Shown here: piece by piece, positions 34,726 through 43,784 of the stretch
Numbering within the stretch: the first letter of the stretch is position 1
How the letters are laid out: each line of letters opens with the position of its first letter
NCBI GenBank assembly: GCA_958296125.1
Contig: OY282444.1
Span: forward strand, 2,947,623-3,011,622
Reading direction: 5' to 3'
DNA length: 64,000 nt
From: an uncultured Poribacteria bacterium
GTDB taxonomy: Bacteria > Poribacteria > WGA-4E > PCPOR2b
Made by a program: the position numbers and the translations under genes
The notes under the pieces: generated by a model
Told to the model about the DNA's origin: nothing
Database searches by the model: none
What the model saw: the letters and a program-made list of their open reading frames with translations, nothing else

Positions 34726-37044
34726 CTACGGATTCCACCAGTAAGTCATTTTTGCAACAACTGTGGACGCTGCAAGTGCTGTTTTTGCGCCGCCAGTATC
34801 ATAGATTTGGTTGAAAACGAGGAAGAAATCGCTGCCGGGACGGTAGATATAGTTGAGCAGAAAGTTGGTGGAAATCACTTCATCGTCGCTGCTCCACTGG
34901 GCGAATATTTTCGCAAAAAGTGTTGTCGAAAAAGAGTAAGCCACACGTGCGCCGAAAATGCTCGCATTGAATGCGTCGCTGGGAAGCCTTACACGGTTAA
35001 ACTGAAATATGGGCTCAATATTGAGGTGCATGTTCGGTTTGAAGCCCGCATTGAGAGTCAATCCCCACCTGCTTCCATTGTAGAAGTTGCCAAAATTCAT
35101 ACTATACTGTCCTGTGAGCATTTTCGTATCATCGGTGGAACCTCTAATCATCATTTCAGTGAAAGTGTAGTCGCCCTGAGGGATAATAATCCCCGATCGG
35201 ATTTCAAAATCCTCGTCGAGACGTTCTGTGGTTCGTTTAGGTAGAAAGCCGATATAGCTGCCGCTTTCAAATCGAAAATAGTTGGTCAATGTGATTTCTT
35301 GAGTTTCCAGTTGGTTGTCTTGATTGAGGATAAAATCAAACTCCGGTCCTGTATAGATTTGGCGAATCCCAAATTTACCGAGCCGGGGGCTGTAACGCAC
35401 TTGGCTATTGATTCGGCGGATTCCCTCTCGCCGGATAAATCCGACTTCGGGGTTAAAGTTTTCATCAATGTCCGTATATGAACCCTCCAAGCGAAGATCC
35501 CTGTTTCGCCAAGTGCTGCCGAGGTACAAGGCGTTGTTTTGATCGGAGACATCTGCTTCAAACGTGCGAGCCCAGAGCCCCCGCATATCGAAGCTATCGG
35601 TTGGGCGATACGTGAAGTCAAGTCCACTTGCTCGGTTGTATGTTTCAGCATCTTGCTTGTTGATGCCAATTAACCCGATGCGTGAGCCATTGAAAAGGTC
35701 CCGCGTCAACCTTAGCACAGAGTAATTGGTGAGCGGCACATCAATAGGGTCGTCCGGATCTGTCTTATCGTGAAAGTTGTTCGTCAACACATTCAGCATA
35801 CCGATGCCGTAAGGCCCGGCTTTGCCGGTAATCTTGCCCCCACTGATAATCGGAACAGCACGTCCTTCAGCTAGACCAATACGACGGCTATAAAACAGAA
35901 GCAGTGGCGGTGGCCGACGGAAGCTGGTGCGTGGAATGCCGAAATCAAACAGCCCGGCACCTTCTAAGAAGAAGGGACGCTTCTCCGGGAAAAATAGGCT
36001 GAAGCGGGTGAGGTTGACCTGCTCCTCATCGGCCTCGACTTGGGCAAAATCGGTGTTAAACGTCACATCCGCTGTCAGATTGGAGGTAATACCGTACTTG
36101 ACATCCAAGCCGATGTCGAATACCCCATCGGTTTCCTTCTCTTCTTCAATACGAGTCAGGCCCGGCAAGAAATAGGGCAGCATTTCCAGATTCCGAGAAG
36201 GAGTAACTCCTTTCAAACCAACCAAATTGCCGATGATGTCGGTGCGATATCTCGCAAAGAACCCATGCGCTTTGGAAAGCGGTGCCCATGTTGCGTCCTC
36301 TTGGTTTCGCATGATGCTCCGTCCCAAATTCAGCCCCCAAGTCATATCGTCACTCTTACTGAAACGGAGTTGGCTGAAAGGAATACCTATCTCGGCTGTC
36401 CAATGGTTCTCATTGATTTTGGTGCGACATTCCCAGATCGCATCCCAAGCCTGATTTCGACTCTCTCCGCTGTTTATTAAAGCGATGTCTTCCTTTGCTC
36501 CCAGCGGATTGACACGGAAGAAAAATCCGTTGCGCCGATCGTTATAGGTATCCAGAAGGATAGAAACATGGTCGTTTTCACGCAACCCGTCCCGACCGCT
36601 GCCATCGCGGCGCATCTCGTTGGCAACCATTTTCGAGATATCCGTGTCAAAACAGGTAAACCCGAAGTAAATCTCTTTAGCATCATAAAGAATGCGTATC
36701 TCTGTGGGTTGCGAAATTAATTCGCCCTCGACGGGTTCATATTGGATGAGTTGAGTGATGGACTGTGCGTTCTGCCAGTCTTCCTCGTTGAACTCTCCAT
36801 CAATCTCGATACTCTGATAAGTTCGGTATGCCTCGGCTGGGTATTCCATAGCCCCCTGATCTGCCCTCACAATGAGCGAAAATAGCAGACAGCACACAGA
36901 CAAAATAAAAAACGATTTTCCACATTGAGGAATTCTACACTGTAAAATCTGAAAATACCCGGTGTGTTGCGCTATAATGTCTGATAAATTGAGCCAGAAA
37001 CCATGGCGCGACGTTGTAGGTATCCTGCTGAAAGGGCAAATCAT
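34726..37044 (-). CDS. DUF5916/CBM9-like outer-membrane protein, paralogue 3
   Basis: 772 residues, ATG 37044 behind AAAGGAGG. The N-terminus is longer than in the other copies, before the hydrophobic FFILSVCCLLFSLIVRA. The CBM9-like domain has IEIDGEFNEEDWQNAQ and VRILYD-like strands (IRILYDAKEIYFGFTCFD). The barrel carries the same FSLFFPEKRPFFLEG core and C-terminal WWNP. It forms a near-tandem pair with paralogue 2 (175 bases apart) and is preceded by the collapsed fourth copy. Distinct N-terminal halves with a shared core may mean different ligands and a common barrel. Confidence 0.85.
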   Translation of the reverse strand: MICPFSRIPTTSRHGFWLNLSDIIAQHTGYFQILQCRIPQCGKSFFILSVCCLLFSLIVRADQGAMEYPAEAYRTYQSIEIDGEFNEEDWQNAQSITQLIQYEPVEGELISQPTEIRILYDAKEIYFGFTCFDTDISKMVANEMRRDGSGRDGLRENDHVSILLDTYNDRRNGFFFRVNPLGAKEDIALINSGESRNQAWDAIWECRTKINENHWTAEIGIPFSQLRFSKSDDMTWGLNLGRSIMRNQEDATWAPLSKAHGFFARYRTDIIGNLVGLKGVTPSRNLEMLPYFLPGLTRIEEEKETDGVFDIGLDVKYGITSNLTADVTFNTDFAQVEADEEQVNLTRFSLFFPEKRPFFLEGAGLFDFGIPRTSFRRPPPLLLFYSRRIGLAEGRAVPIISGGKITGKAGPYGIGMLNVLTNNFHDKTDPDDPIDVPLTNYSVLRLTRDLFNGSRIGLIGINKQDAETYNRASGLDFTYRPTDSFDMRGLWARTFEADVSDQNNALYLGSTWRNRDLRLEGSYTDIDENFNPEVGFIRREGIRRINSQVRYSPRLGKFGIRQIYTGPEFDFILNQDNQLETQEITLTNYFRFESGSYIGFLPKRTTERLDEDFEIRSGIIIPQGDYTFTEMMIRGSTDDTKMLTGQYSMNFGNFYNGSRWGLTLNAGFKPNMHLNIEPIFQFNRVRLPSDAFNASIFGARVAYSFSTTLFAKIFAQWSSDDEVISTNFLLNYIYRPGSDFFLVFNQIYDTGGAKTALAASTVVAKMTYWWNP

Positions 37045-37097
37045 AAATAGCCTCCTTTAAGAAAATCAATATTACAAGATGTGCTACATTTCACGGG

Positions 37098-37319
37098 TTA
37101 CGGGTTCCACCAATGAGTCGTCTTTGCGACTACTGCGGATTCCTCAAGTGCTGTTTTTGCGCCACCAGTATCATAGATTTGGTTGAAAACGAGGAAGAAA
37201 TCGCTGTTCCGCTGTTCCATTGAGCGACCAACTTCGCAAAAAGGCAGGAATAACAGTGCAAAACCTAAAAGAAACAGGTATCTTCTGATTGCAGGTGATT
37301 GATGCAGATCGAAACTCAT
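37098..37319 (-). pseudogene. Collapsed fourth DUF5916 copy (signal peptide plus C-terminal tail)
   Basis: A start with a good site (AAGGAGT then ATG) and a hydrophobic leader is followed after ~30 codons by SDFFLVFNQIYDTGGAKTAL and THWWNP, the end of a DUF5916 barrel. Between them, read in another frame, is FAKLVAQWNS, which precedes that tail in the intact copies. At least two deletions and a frameshift removed about 90% of a fourth gene. The 73-residue product might still be made but could not form a barrel. Confidence 0.8.
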
Positions 37320-37479
37320 ACTCCTTCTTCTGACATTTCGGTATCGGGAGGTGCTATATATTTGGACATTAGAATGACGAAAAAGGAGAGGAAGGGATTA
37401 GCCAAAATTGTGTGATAAGAATTTGGGTGGGTTGATTGAACCAGCATAAGAGGGGAAGATGTCGGAGACCCCGATTCGA

Positions 37480-38004
37480 TTAGGGCACCCGGCTATAAAT
37501 TCGCGTACTTTCCAGCGTGTCCTTAAATGGTCCTTGCTTTTCTGTTTGCAACGTGACAATAATCACGCCCATCTCCGTGTCGCGTTGTTCATCCTCTTCA
37601 ATCAGTCGATGGGGTATCTCCGCAAAAAGGACCCTACGGTTTCCACCGAGCGCGCCCCAACGCAGATCTATGAGGCGCCCATCGTAGACTTTCTTGCTTT
37701 TAGCACCATTCCGCATCGAGTAAATTTCGGCGTGTGTTGTGAATTTGGATTCCGAGAGGGTACTGACACCAATTTGCGGTGTCAGGATGCTTCCCGTTTG
37801 GATTAACGGACGACCGTTCTCATTAAGCAGAAAAATATCGAACTCAATCCGATCGAATCGAAAAGTGCTTTCAACTTTGATACCCTCGAAATTCTCTATT
37901 ATACCGCCACTACAACCTAAAATTGCGATTAGGCATCCCCAAGCGATCCAAGACAAAATTGGTCCTATTGTTTTATCTTTCAAGAAATCCACGTTCAATT
38001 CCAA
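37480..38004 (-). CDS. Predicted lipoprotein of unknown function
   Basis: 174 residues. A hydrophobic segment (ILSWIAWGCLIAILGC) ends in a lipobox-like AILGC followed by SGG, so it is probably a lipoprotein. The rest is beta-rich (VESTFRFDRIEFDIFLL, KKVYDGRLIDLRW) with no family I recognise. The gene ends 8 residues from a TRIYSRVP tail. The outer-membrane protein gene upstream at 38029-38742 is 24 bases away in the same direction, so they may form a pair. Confidence 0.6.
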   Translation of the reverse strand: MELNVDFLKDKTIGPILSWIAWGCLIAILGCSGGIIENFEGIKVESTFRFDRIEFDIFLLNENGRPLIQTGSILTPQIGVSTLSESKFTTHAEIYSMRNGAKSKKVYDGRLIDLRWGALGGNRRVLFAEIPHRLIEEDEQRDTEMGVIIVTLQTEKQGPFKDTLESTRIYSRVP

Positions 38005-38028
38005 TCTCCATTTTCCGATTCATGCTTT

Positions 38029-38742
38029 TCAGAATCGCAATCCAATCCCCAACCCAATCGCTGTCCCGTCAAAATCAAGATCGAAGGGAACTGTGCCGCT
38101 CCCCCTGAAAGTTTGGAGGATGCGCTTCGCCTCAAGGGTAAGGGTAAGCCGATCGCCGAGAAGCAGATACGTTAGCCCGATCTGAGCATACCCTGTCAAG
38201 CCAGAATTCCCGTCATCAATAGTCACCCCTTGTGCCGCCAATAAGCCAAGGGTGTTGCCATCAACGCTCAGGTATGAATACCCGATGCCACCACCAAAGT
38301 AAAGGGGGAGGAATTCGCGTAGCAGTATCGGGTGGTAGAGCAAGTTGAACGAAATGGGGATAAAGGTGGCGGAAAGATTTGCGGCGTTCGGCAGCGGTAT
38401 TTCCGTATCATTCGTCCAGTACCCGAGGGCTATTTGGGAAGATAGCTCCGGCGTGTGTTTCAGTTTCACCGACGCAACAGGCATCAACGCGGCGTTGAGT
38501 GCGGGGACACCGAGACTGTTCAACAACGTTGTGAACTGCTCTAAGTTTGGCTTGTATGAAAAGAAAGAGATGTGAAACGATGCGGATTCAACGCCACGCC
38601 TTACAACATCATGTAATAGATTCGGACGCTCGCCTTCAGTTGGCGTGTCTGAGACGACCGCCGATCCAAGCGAGATATTTCCTATGAAACAGCCAATAAG
38701 CATTAGGAGCAGCAGCGGGAGAACTGTATAAGATTTGTCCAT
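38029..38742 (-). CDS. Small outer-membrane beta-barrel protein
   Basis: 237 residues with a signal peptide (LLLLMLIGCFIGNISLGSA). Alternating hydrophobic strands follow: ASVKLKHTPELSSQIALGYW, FIPISFNLLYHP, YFGGGIGYSYLSV, AQIGLTYLLLGDRLTLTLEA, and a C-terminal strand GLGIGLRF ending in Phe. The last-residue Phe and the pattern fit an OmpW/OmpX-size barrel. Function is unknown. It neighbours the lipoprotein gene 37480-38004. Confidence 0.7.
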   Translation of the reverse strand: MDKSYTVLPLLLLMLIGCFIGNISLGSAVVSDTPTEGERPNLLHDVVRRGVESASFHISFFSYKPNLEQFTTLLNSLGVPALNAALMPVASVKLKHTPELSSQIALGYWTNDTEIPLPNAANLSATFIPISFNLLYHPILLREFLPLYFGGGIGYSYLSVDGNTLGLLAAQGVTIDDGNSGLTGYAQIGLTYLLLGDRLTLTLEAKRILQTFRGSGTVPFDLDFDGTAIGLGIGLRF

Positions 38743-38806
38743 TGCTTGTTAATTGTCAACGGTCCTTTTTCGTTTTTGATTGTCACTACGTTTCACGCAT
38801 CACACC

Positions 38807-39541
38807 TTATTTTGGTTGGCATCGGTAGATGGTTCTGCCTTTTGTTGCACCGAGCAGCGTCGCTACAAAATATGTCTCCAACAGTGTACGAATTGGCTGA
38901 TCGACTCGGTAACAGATTAGGAGCGTAGCCACATTCGGTGCTTCTGCAACCTGTTGAAGGAACGGCTCAAGGGGGCCAAAATCCGCTGATTTAAGTCCAT
39001 CTTTCGGATTCCAATGGTCATTGTGAGTGTAAGGCGGGTCTGTGATGAGAGCAACTTCGCCATCAATCGAAGCCAAGTGCTCACAAATCCGAGTTGCGTC
39101 GTGCTGGAAGAATTCCACATCAAGGTGAATCTGTTGTGCGTGATTGAACATTGACCGACACCGTTTCTGATAAGATTCTTTCAGTCCATCATCCCTAGTT
39201 TTGTACGCTTGGATTGCGCGTAATCGCTCCTCAAGGGCGTTTTGCTCCTTCATCCACTGAAAATTTCGCCGCGCCGTTTCTAACACAACTGGATGCAGGT
39301 CTGATCCGATCAATTTTTTTATTTTCTGTGAAAAAAGAAGATACGCCGTGCAAAGGATGACACCGTTACCACAGAACGGATCATATACTGTAATCGCCTC
39401 TTGCCTCTCCTCAAACAGTGAGTTAAGCATTGCATAAGCAACACGGGGCGGAAATCGCGGGGTCCGCGTTGACACAGCTTGATAGAGTGTCTTGCCGACT
39501 TCTATATATTTGTAAGTGATGGGACCTTGTGGGAGGTGCAT
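38807..39541 (-). CDS. Class I SAM-dependent methyltransferase, AviRa-like
   Basis: 244 residues. The SAM-binding motif is VYDPFCGNGVILCTA, followed by IGSDLHPVVLETARRNF (acidic motif II) and the catalytic-type DPPYTHNDHW. The combination of DPxCGxG, SDxxP, ARRNF and D-P-Y-x-x-x-x-W resembles AviRa-type 23S rRNA guanine methyltransferases, known for avilamycin resistance. It could equally be another RNA or DNA methyltransferase. No antibiotic cluster is present, so a housekeeping rRNA role would be the simplest reading. The AviRa assignment is moderate. Confidence 0.65.
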   Translation of the reverse strand: MHLPQGPITYKYIEVGKTLYQAVSTRTPRFPPRVAYAMLNSLFEERQEAITVYDPFCGNGVILCTAYLLFSQKIKKLIGSDLHPVVLETARRNFQWMKEQNALEERLRAIQAYKTRDDGLKESYQKRCRSMFNHAQQIHLDVEFFQHDATRICEHLASIDGEVALITDPPYTHNDHWNPKDGLKSADFGPLEPFLQQVAEAPNVATLLICYRVDQPIRTLLETYFVATLLGATKGRTIYRCQPK

Positions 39542-39654
39542 GGTGCGTGAAACAGCAATGGGTCAGCCTAGTATTGGTTGACGGAAAATCTTCTAGGATA
39601 TAGTGATTCAATCTGATTGTGCAGAGTAAGCATTTCGTTCCTGTAATGTAACCT

Positions 39655-40122
39655 TTAATGTGACACCGACCGCCAAGGGATACAGTGTGCAGCGAAACGT
39701 TTGAGTGCACCACTTTTAACGATAATCGCTTCCGGTCGCAGCACGGTTGCGTACATCATAAGTAACGAAATCGTATCGAGCAAAGACCGGTAGCCGGACA
39801 AACCGGACATATCAATATAGATCTTGTTGAATTGTTCACCGAGCTCAAGTGCTGCCTTGACATCGAATCCGTCTAGGACTTCAAAGGACAAGTCAGGATG
39901 CATTTCCCGCGCACGCTCGATACATTTAGGGCTGATGTCAGTACCAATGACCTTCTTACAATGCGGCGCAATTAACGCAGTTGTCGTTCCCCACTCACAG
40001 CCGAGCTCTAGCACAACATCACCGGCATTCACCCAAACGGGGATGGTCTCACGGTACTCCCTAACGCCGCGTGTGCCGATAAATTCTGTTTTCGCCTCAA
40101 ATAGTTGGTTCTTACTTGCCAT
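39655..40122 (-). CDS. Small class I SAM-dependent methyltransferase
   Basis: 155 residues starting at ATG 40122 behind GGAGAACGC. SAM motifs are VVLELGCEWGTTTALIA, VIGTDISPKCIERARE and FEVLDGFDV; KIYIDMSGLSGYRS follows. There is no recognisable substrate-binding domain. The short length and the C-terminal KSGALKRFAAHCIPW suggest a complete small enzyme. The substrate is unknown. It lies apart from the larger methyltransferase gene by 113 bases. Confidence 0.7.
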   Translation of the reverse strand: MASKNQLFEAKTEFIGTRGVREYRETIPVWVNAGDVVLELGCEWGTTTALIAPHCKKVIGTDISPKCIERAREMHPDLSFEVLDGFDVKAALELGEQFNKIYIDMSGLSGYRSLLDTISLLMMYATVLRPEAIIVKSGALKRFAAHCIPWRSVSH

Positions 40123-40352
40123 GCGTTCTCCAAACAGTAGCTTGTAACCCCGGTGATTCGGCGTGTTGGCCCTTTATTCCCCGTTTCTGAAAATCGTTCC
40201 GGGTTGAAAATCTGGAGCTAGAAGAATCAAAATTAGAACAATAACTGATCGCTTCCCATTCTTCCAGTCTGCCCGCCACATTGGCTCTGAAATCAGTCGC
40301 CAAAAAGAACAAGCCAAGTGAGTGCCAGATATGAGCAATTCAGGTTAATCAC

Positions 40353-40398
40353 AAAAAAAGGGAAATTGGGATGAAGCCGATTCCACCCAATTTCCCTT
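40353..40398 (-). terminator. Rho-independent terminator of the OmpA-like gene
   Basis: On the minus strand, a 13-bp stem AAGGGAAATTGGG with its complement surrounds a loop of about 15 bases and is followed by a run of T. It lies about 23 bases after the OmpA-like gene stop. Confidence 0.9.
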
Positions 40399-40420
40399 AA
40401 AGTCGATACAGTGTGAAGTG

Positions 40421-41293
40421 CTACATCATTGAGTTGGTCGGATGGACAATCACTTCCGATCGTCGGTTTTGGGAGCGCCCCGCTTTTGTATTGACTGGAG
40501 CAATAGGCTCGGTGTGTCCAAGCCCACGAGACTCGATTTTGTTCGTTACGCCTTTGCTCTTGAGATATGTCACAACCGCATCCGCGCGGGCTTGAGAAAG
40601 ATCCCAGTTGCTGCGAAATCTTCCGCTTAACACGGGGTTGCCATCTGCGTGACCTTTGACGAGTACCAGTGCCTTAGAATTTGATTGAATCACTGTAACC
40701 GCTTTATCAAGTGCTTCTTTGGCAGCTTCGGTCAAGCTGACCTTTCCGCTGGAGAACTGAATCGTAGCCGCTACCATTGGCTTGGCAGCAGCCATCGCTT
40801 TCGTTTCAGCGAGCTCCTCGTCTGTTTTCATAAGCGCAGCTTGCAAATCGGATATGCTTTGGGCTTGCATTTTGGTCGTATTTTCAAGGGCAGCAATCTG
40901 GTCCTGGAGTTTCTGATCTCCAGACATGGCGGCCTGTTGTGCCTTTTCCCCAACCATATTTGCAGTCTGCATGAGCTCCTCACGCAGCTTGGTGTCCCCA
41001 CCTTCAGCGAACTCTTTGGCGGCTGTAATTGTATCCGCATCACCTTGTTGAGAAGCGGTAATGGCAGCCTCTTTTGCCATAGATACCTCTGACCTCAAAG
41101 CATCCCCTTGAGCATCAACCTTGCCACTAACCTCAGAGACTTGGTTGCCCAAATCAGTGTGTGCCGCTGAATTTTCTTGGTTGTATTTATCCATCTCCAT
41201 GGCAAACTCCTCTTTGCTCAATTTGCCGCAGCCACTGAGGACGATGCTAAAAACAAAAATGCTAACAATCGCTATTCCCGCTATATTTCTCAT
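40421..41293 (-). CDS. OmpA-like peptidoglycan-binding lipoprotein
   Basis: 290 residues. A lipobox LSGC puts the lipidated Cys at 22. A coiled-coil/Ala-rich region follows (about 30-160; e.g. EEFAMEMDKYNQE, QGDADTITAAKEFAEGG). The OmpA-type domain (about 175-285) has IQFSSGKVSLTEAAKE, LVKGHADGNP and LSQARADAVVTYLKSKGV, with the NRRSEV end. Such proteins anchor the outer membrane to peptidoglycan. The start is ATG 41293 rather than the upstream ATG at 41320 because the lipoprotein signal begins there. It has its own terminator and a promoter at 41374-41402. Confidence 0.9.
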   Translation of the reverse strand: MRNIAGIAIVSIFVFSIVLSGCGKLSKEEFAMEMDKYNQENSAAHTDLGNQVSEVSGKVDAQGDALRSEVSMAKEAAITASQQGDADTITAAKEFAEGGDTKLREELMQTANMVGEKAQQAAMSGDQKLQDQIAALENTTKMQAQSISDLQAALMKTDEELAETKAMAAAKPMVAATIQFSSGKVSLTEAAKEALDKAVTVIQSNSKALVLVKGHADGNPVLSGRFRSNWDLSQARADAVVTYLKSKGVTNKIESRGLGHTEPIAPVNTKAGRSQNRRSEVIVHPTNSMM

Positions 41294-41719
41294 TGTTACC
41301 TCCTCAAAAAAATCATTCATTCTAAAGTGAATGAATATGGTTTATGATATAACAATTTCCAAAAATTTACTATATTGTAGCACAAACCGAATTTTTATAC
41401 AAGCAAAATTCTGCATCATACTTGAGGAAGGATTTGCTTTTGGATTCTATCTCGTAATTTGTTGTGGGGCGAAAGCAGATTGTTCAACGAATTATTTCAA
41501 TAGCCTTGCCTTTTCCCCGAAAATCCATTAAATTCAGTATATATAAGCGGCTATCAATCAACAACAGGAATCCCAACTATGAGATGAAAGCAAAGTGTAA
41601 CTGTTTGCAACACGATTGATGGTCTATAACAAAACCCTCAATTCCGAGATAGAAACAATTTTTGCATTTTCGCGTGTAAAATGTGTAATTTCTAAACTAA
41701 ATGGTGAAGGGATAGAAAC
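41294..41719. other. Divergent intergenic region
   Basis: It separates the OmpA-like gene (minus) from the oxidoreductase gene (plus). Apart from the promoter at 41374-41402 no element is recognised; it is AT-rich with no gene. Confidence 0.5.
41374..41402 (-). promoter_or_regulatory. Sigma-70 type promoter of the OmpA-like gene
   Basis: On the minus strand TTGTAT (41397-41402), a 17-base spacer and TACAAT (41374-41379), about 75 bases before the start codon. Confidence 0.55.
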
Positions 41720-42760
41720 ATGGGAAAAATTGGTGTCGGTATTATTGGATTGGGAATGGGAAAGTCGATGTTCGGGATTAGGCAGATTCCCGACACCGCT
41801 CTGGAAATTCGCGGGATTTGCGATACAGATGTGAATCGGCTTGAAAGCAGCCGTGCGGAACATAATGTCCCGTTTGCAACGACGGATTATCAAGAACTGC
41901 TTCAGCGTGATGAAATCGACATCGTTGGCATCTACACGCCGGATCCGCTTCATGCACAGCACTGCCTCGATGCCCTCGATTGTGGTAAACATGTGATTTG
42001 CACAAAAGGCTTCGTTGACAATCTCGATGATGCGATTCATGTGTTACAGAGAACGCGGGAAACCGGTTTGAAGCTCATGGTCGGGCAGACCTGTCGCTTT
42101 CGACCAGATTTCATGTACACGCACCGATTAATGGAGTCCGGCAGACTTGGCAGCATCGTCGCGGTCGAAGCCCATTACGTGCACGATATGCGTGGCGTAC
42201 TCACAGCGACACCTTGGAGATACCAGATGCCCCAGAAAACCCTCTACGGCGGACTGTGCCATCCGATGGATCTCATTATCTGGTTTCTCGGTTTCCCAAG
42301 TGCCGTACATGCAGTTGGTCACGAAAGTGGAATTGATGAGCGATATCCGTCAGGTGAAGGACGTTTCAATGACAATTGGATGGTCAATCTAATCTATGAG
42401 GATGGACGGCTCGGACGCCTACTGGGGCTGTATGGCCTCTGCCATCCACCGCTGCCAATGCTGGGACTATCGGTCTACGGGACTGCCGGCAGCGTTGTCA
42501 ATGGGGATGCAATTTTCGACGATAACCATCGCACCGTTATCCCCGTTGAAGATGCTGTTTCTATGGAAGCAGATGAGATCGCGGATAGCGGACATATCGG
42601 CGAAGTTGTGCGCTATATGCTGCATTTTGAAGATTGTCTTAAGCACGACAAACAGCCGTTAATCAACGCAGAGGTCGGTACGAAGGTCATCGCTGTGTTA
42701 GATGCGTGCGAGGGATCCGCAAGAAGCGGAAAGGTGGAAAGGGTGCAGTCTATGTTTTAG
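41720..42760 (+). CDS. Gfo/Idh/MocA family oxidoreductase
   Basis: 346 residues, ATG 41720 preceded by GAAGGGA. The nucleotide-binding N-terminus is VGIIGLGMGKSMFG (GxGxxG-like), then IRGICDTDVNRLES and VGIYTPDPLHAQHCLDALDC. HVICTKGFVDN stands in for the usual EKP motif, with Lys kept. The second domain has YVHDMRGVLTATPW and GGLCHPMDLIIWFLGFP. Members reduce or oxidise sugars and inositols using NAD(P). The substrate is unknown. The gene faces away from the OmpA gene and converges with the PhyH genes. Confidence 0.85.
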   Translation: MGKIGVGIIGLGMGKSMFGIRQIPDTALEIRGICDTDVNRLESSRAEHNVPFATTDYQELLQRDEIDIVGIYTPDPLHAQHCLDALDCGKHVICTKGFVDNLDDAIHVLQRTRETGLKLMVGQTCRFRPDFMYTHRLMESGRLGSIVAVEAHYVHDMRGVLTATPWRYQMPQKTLYGGLCHPMDLIIWFLGFPSAVHAVGHESGIDERYPSGEGRFNDNWMVNLIYEDGRLGRLLGLYGLCHPPLPMLGLSVYGTAGSVVNGDAIFDDNHRTVIPVEDAVSMEADEIADSGHIGEVVRYMLHFEDCLKHDKQPLINAEVGTKVIAVLDACEGSARSGKVERVQSMF

Positions 42761-42842
42761 CAAACCCTTAAACTCCTGAACGCAAATTGAGGTTGTATAA
42801 AACGAGGGATAGGGATATGAACAAGCTACGCTAGGGCAGAAT

Positions 42843-43694
42843 TTACCCACGCGAAGGCTCGGTCATTGTTTCCCGAGCTTTTCGGGAAAGCTCGGTGAGA
42901 TGACCATCGTTAGCCATCACCTGTTCTAGGTGTGGCATCCGTTCCGGGCCCGCGGTACTCAGCATCTTCGGACCATATTTGCGGTCAATCCAGAAACGCG
43001 CCGAGTTGCCGATATAGGTGCGTAAATCTTCCAAACGGTCCTCAGGATAGCGTTCACAAAGGTTCATGGTAAACATCCGTCGGCGTGTGCCACCGCCAAA
43101 CGCAGCATGCTTGGTATTGTGGTTGAAACAAACTACATCTCCCGGCTGTGTCTCGAATGCGATTGCCGGTACGTCTCTACCATGAACGCCCCAGTCTGCT
43201 TCACTTTCCCGAATCTCCTCCTGAAGCCGATTCGCGTAACCATCTCCAAAGAGGTGGCTGCCGGGGATGACCCGTAGGGCACCGGTGTCACGGGTTAAAT
43301 GATCAAGGTAAAATGCAATTTTGATGTGGGTGGGATCCTCCGGCTTGTGCCCCCCATCGGAGTGCCAACGCGTATCTCCAACGTAGTAGTTCCCATCACT
43401 GCCCATATAGTTGAAGTCGTCGCCGAGAAGAGTCATTGTTATCCCCAATATACGGGGGTTGTCCAACAGAGAAGACAAGTATTCGCTCTGATCGATGAAT
43501 GGAACGATACAGGAGCGCGCTGTCCCTTCGTGGGGTTTTCCGTTATGACCTCCCCCATGTTCCGCCCAAACTGCCTCAAACGCATCAATGATTTCCGCGC
43601 TACAGTCCGCCAGAAGTCCGGGAAAACTCAGATAACCGAAGGTCTGAAAAAAATTGATTTGCTGCTCCGTCAGTTTGAACTCTTGATTTTTCAT
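42843..43694 (-). CDS. Phytanoyl-CoA dioxygenase-like Fe(II)/2-oxoglutarate oxygenase, copy 1
   Basis: About 283 residues from ATG 43694, behind AAAGGAG. The Fe(II) ligands are visible: HxD in TRWHSDGGH and the distal His in CFNHNTKHAAFGG, followed by RRRMFTMNL. A 2-oxoglutarate-binding Arg is likely among RRRMF. The family hydroxylates varied small molecules; the substrate cannot be read. It lies downstream of the second PhyH gene, with a gap of 90 bases, and the two share only moderate similarity. Poribacteria carry many PhyH paralogues. Confidence 0.87.
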   Translation of the reverse strand: MKNQEFKLTEQQINFFQTFGYLSFPGLLADCSAEIIDAFEAVWAEHGGGHNGKPHEGTARSCIVPFIDQSEYLSSLLDNPRILGITMTLLGDDFNYMGSDGNYYVGDTRWHSDGGHKPEDPTHIKIAFYLDHLTRDTGALRVIPGSHLFGDGYANRLQEEIRESEADWGVHGRDVPAIAFETQPGDVVCFNHNTKHAAFGGGTRRRMFTMNLCERYPEDRLEDLRTYIGNSARFWIDRKYGPKMLSTAGPERMPHLEQVMANDGHLTELSRKARETMTEPSRG

Positions 43695-43784
43695 CGAAAT
43701 CTCCTTTCCGAGTTTCAACGCAACCAATTAATTGATATAACTCAAGTTGCTATTGGAAGATCTACCAAAAACCGAATTGGAACG

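Noticed and set aside
37098-37319. A genuine short membrane protein
   Set aside because: Its second half is the DUF5916 C-terminus with the middle deleted, so it is a remnant.
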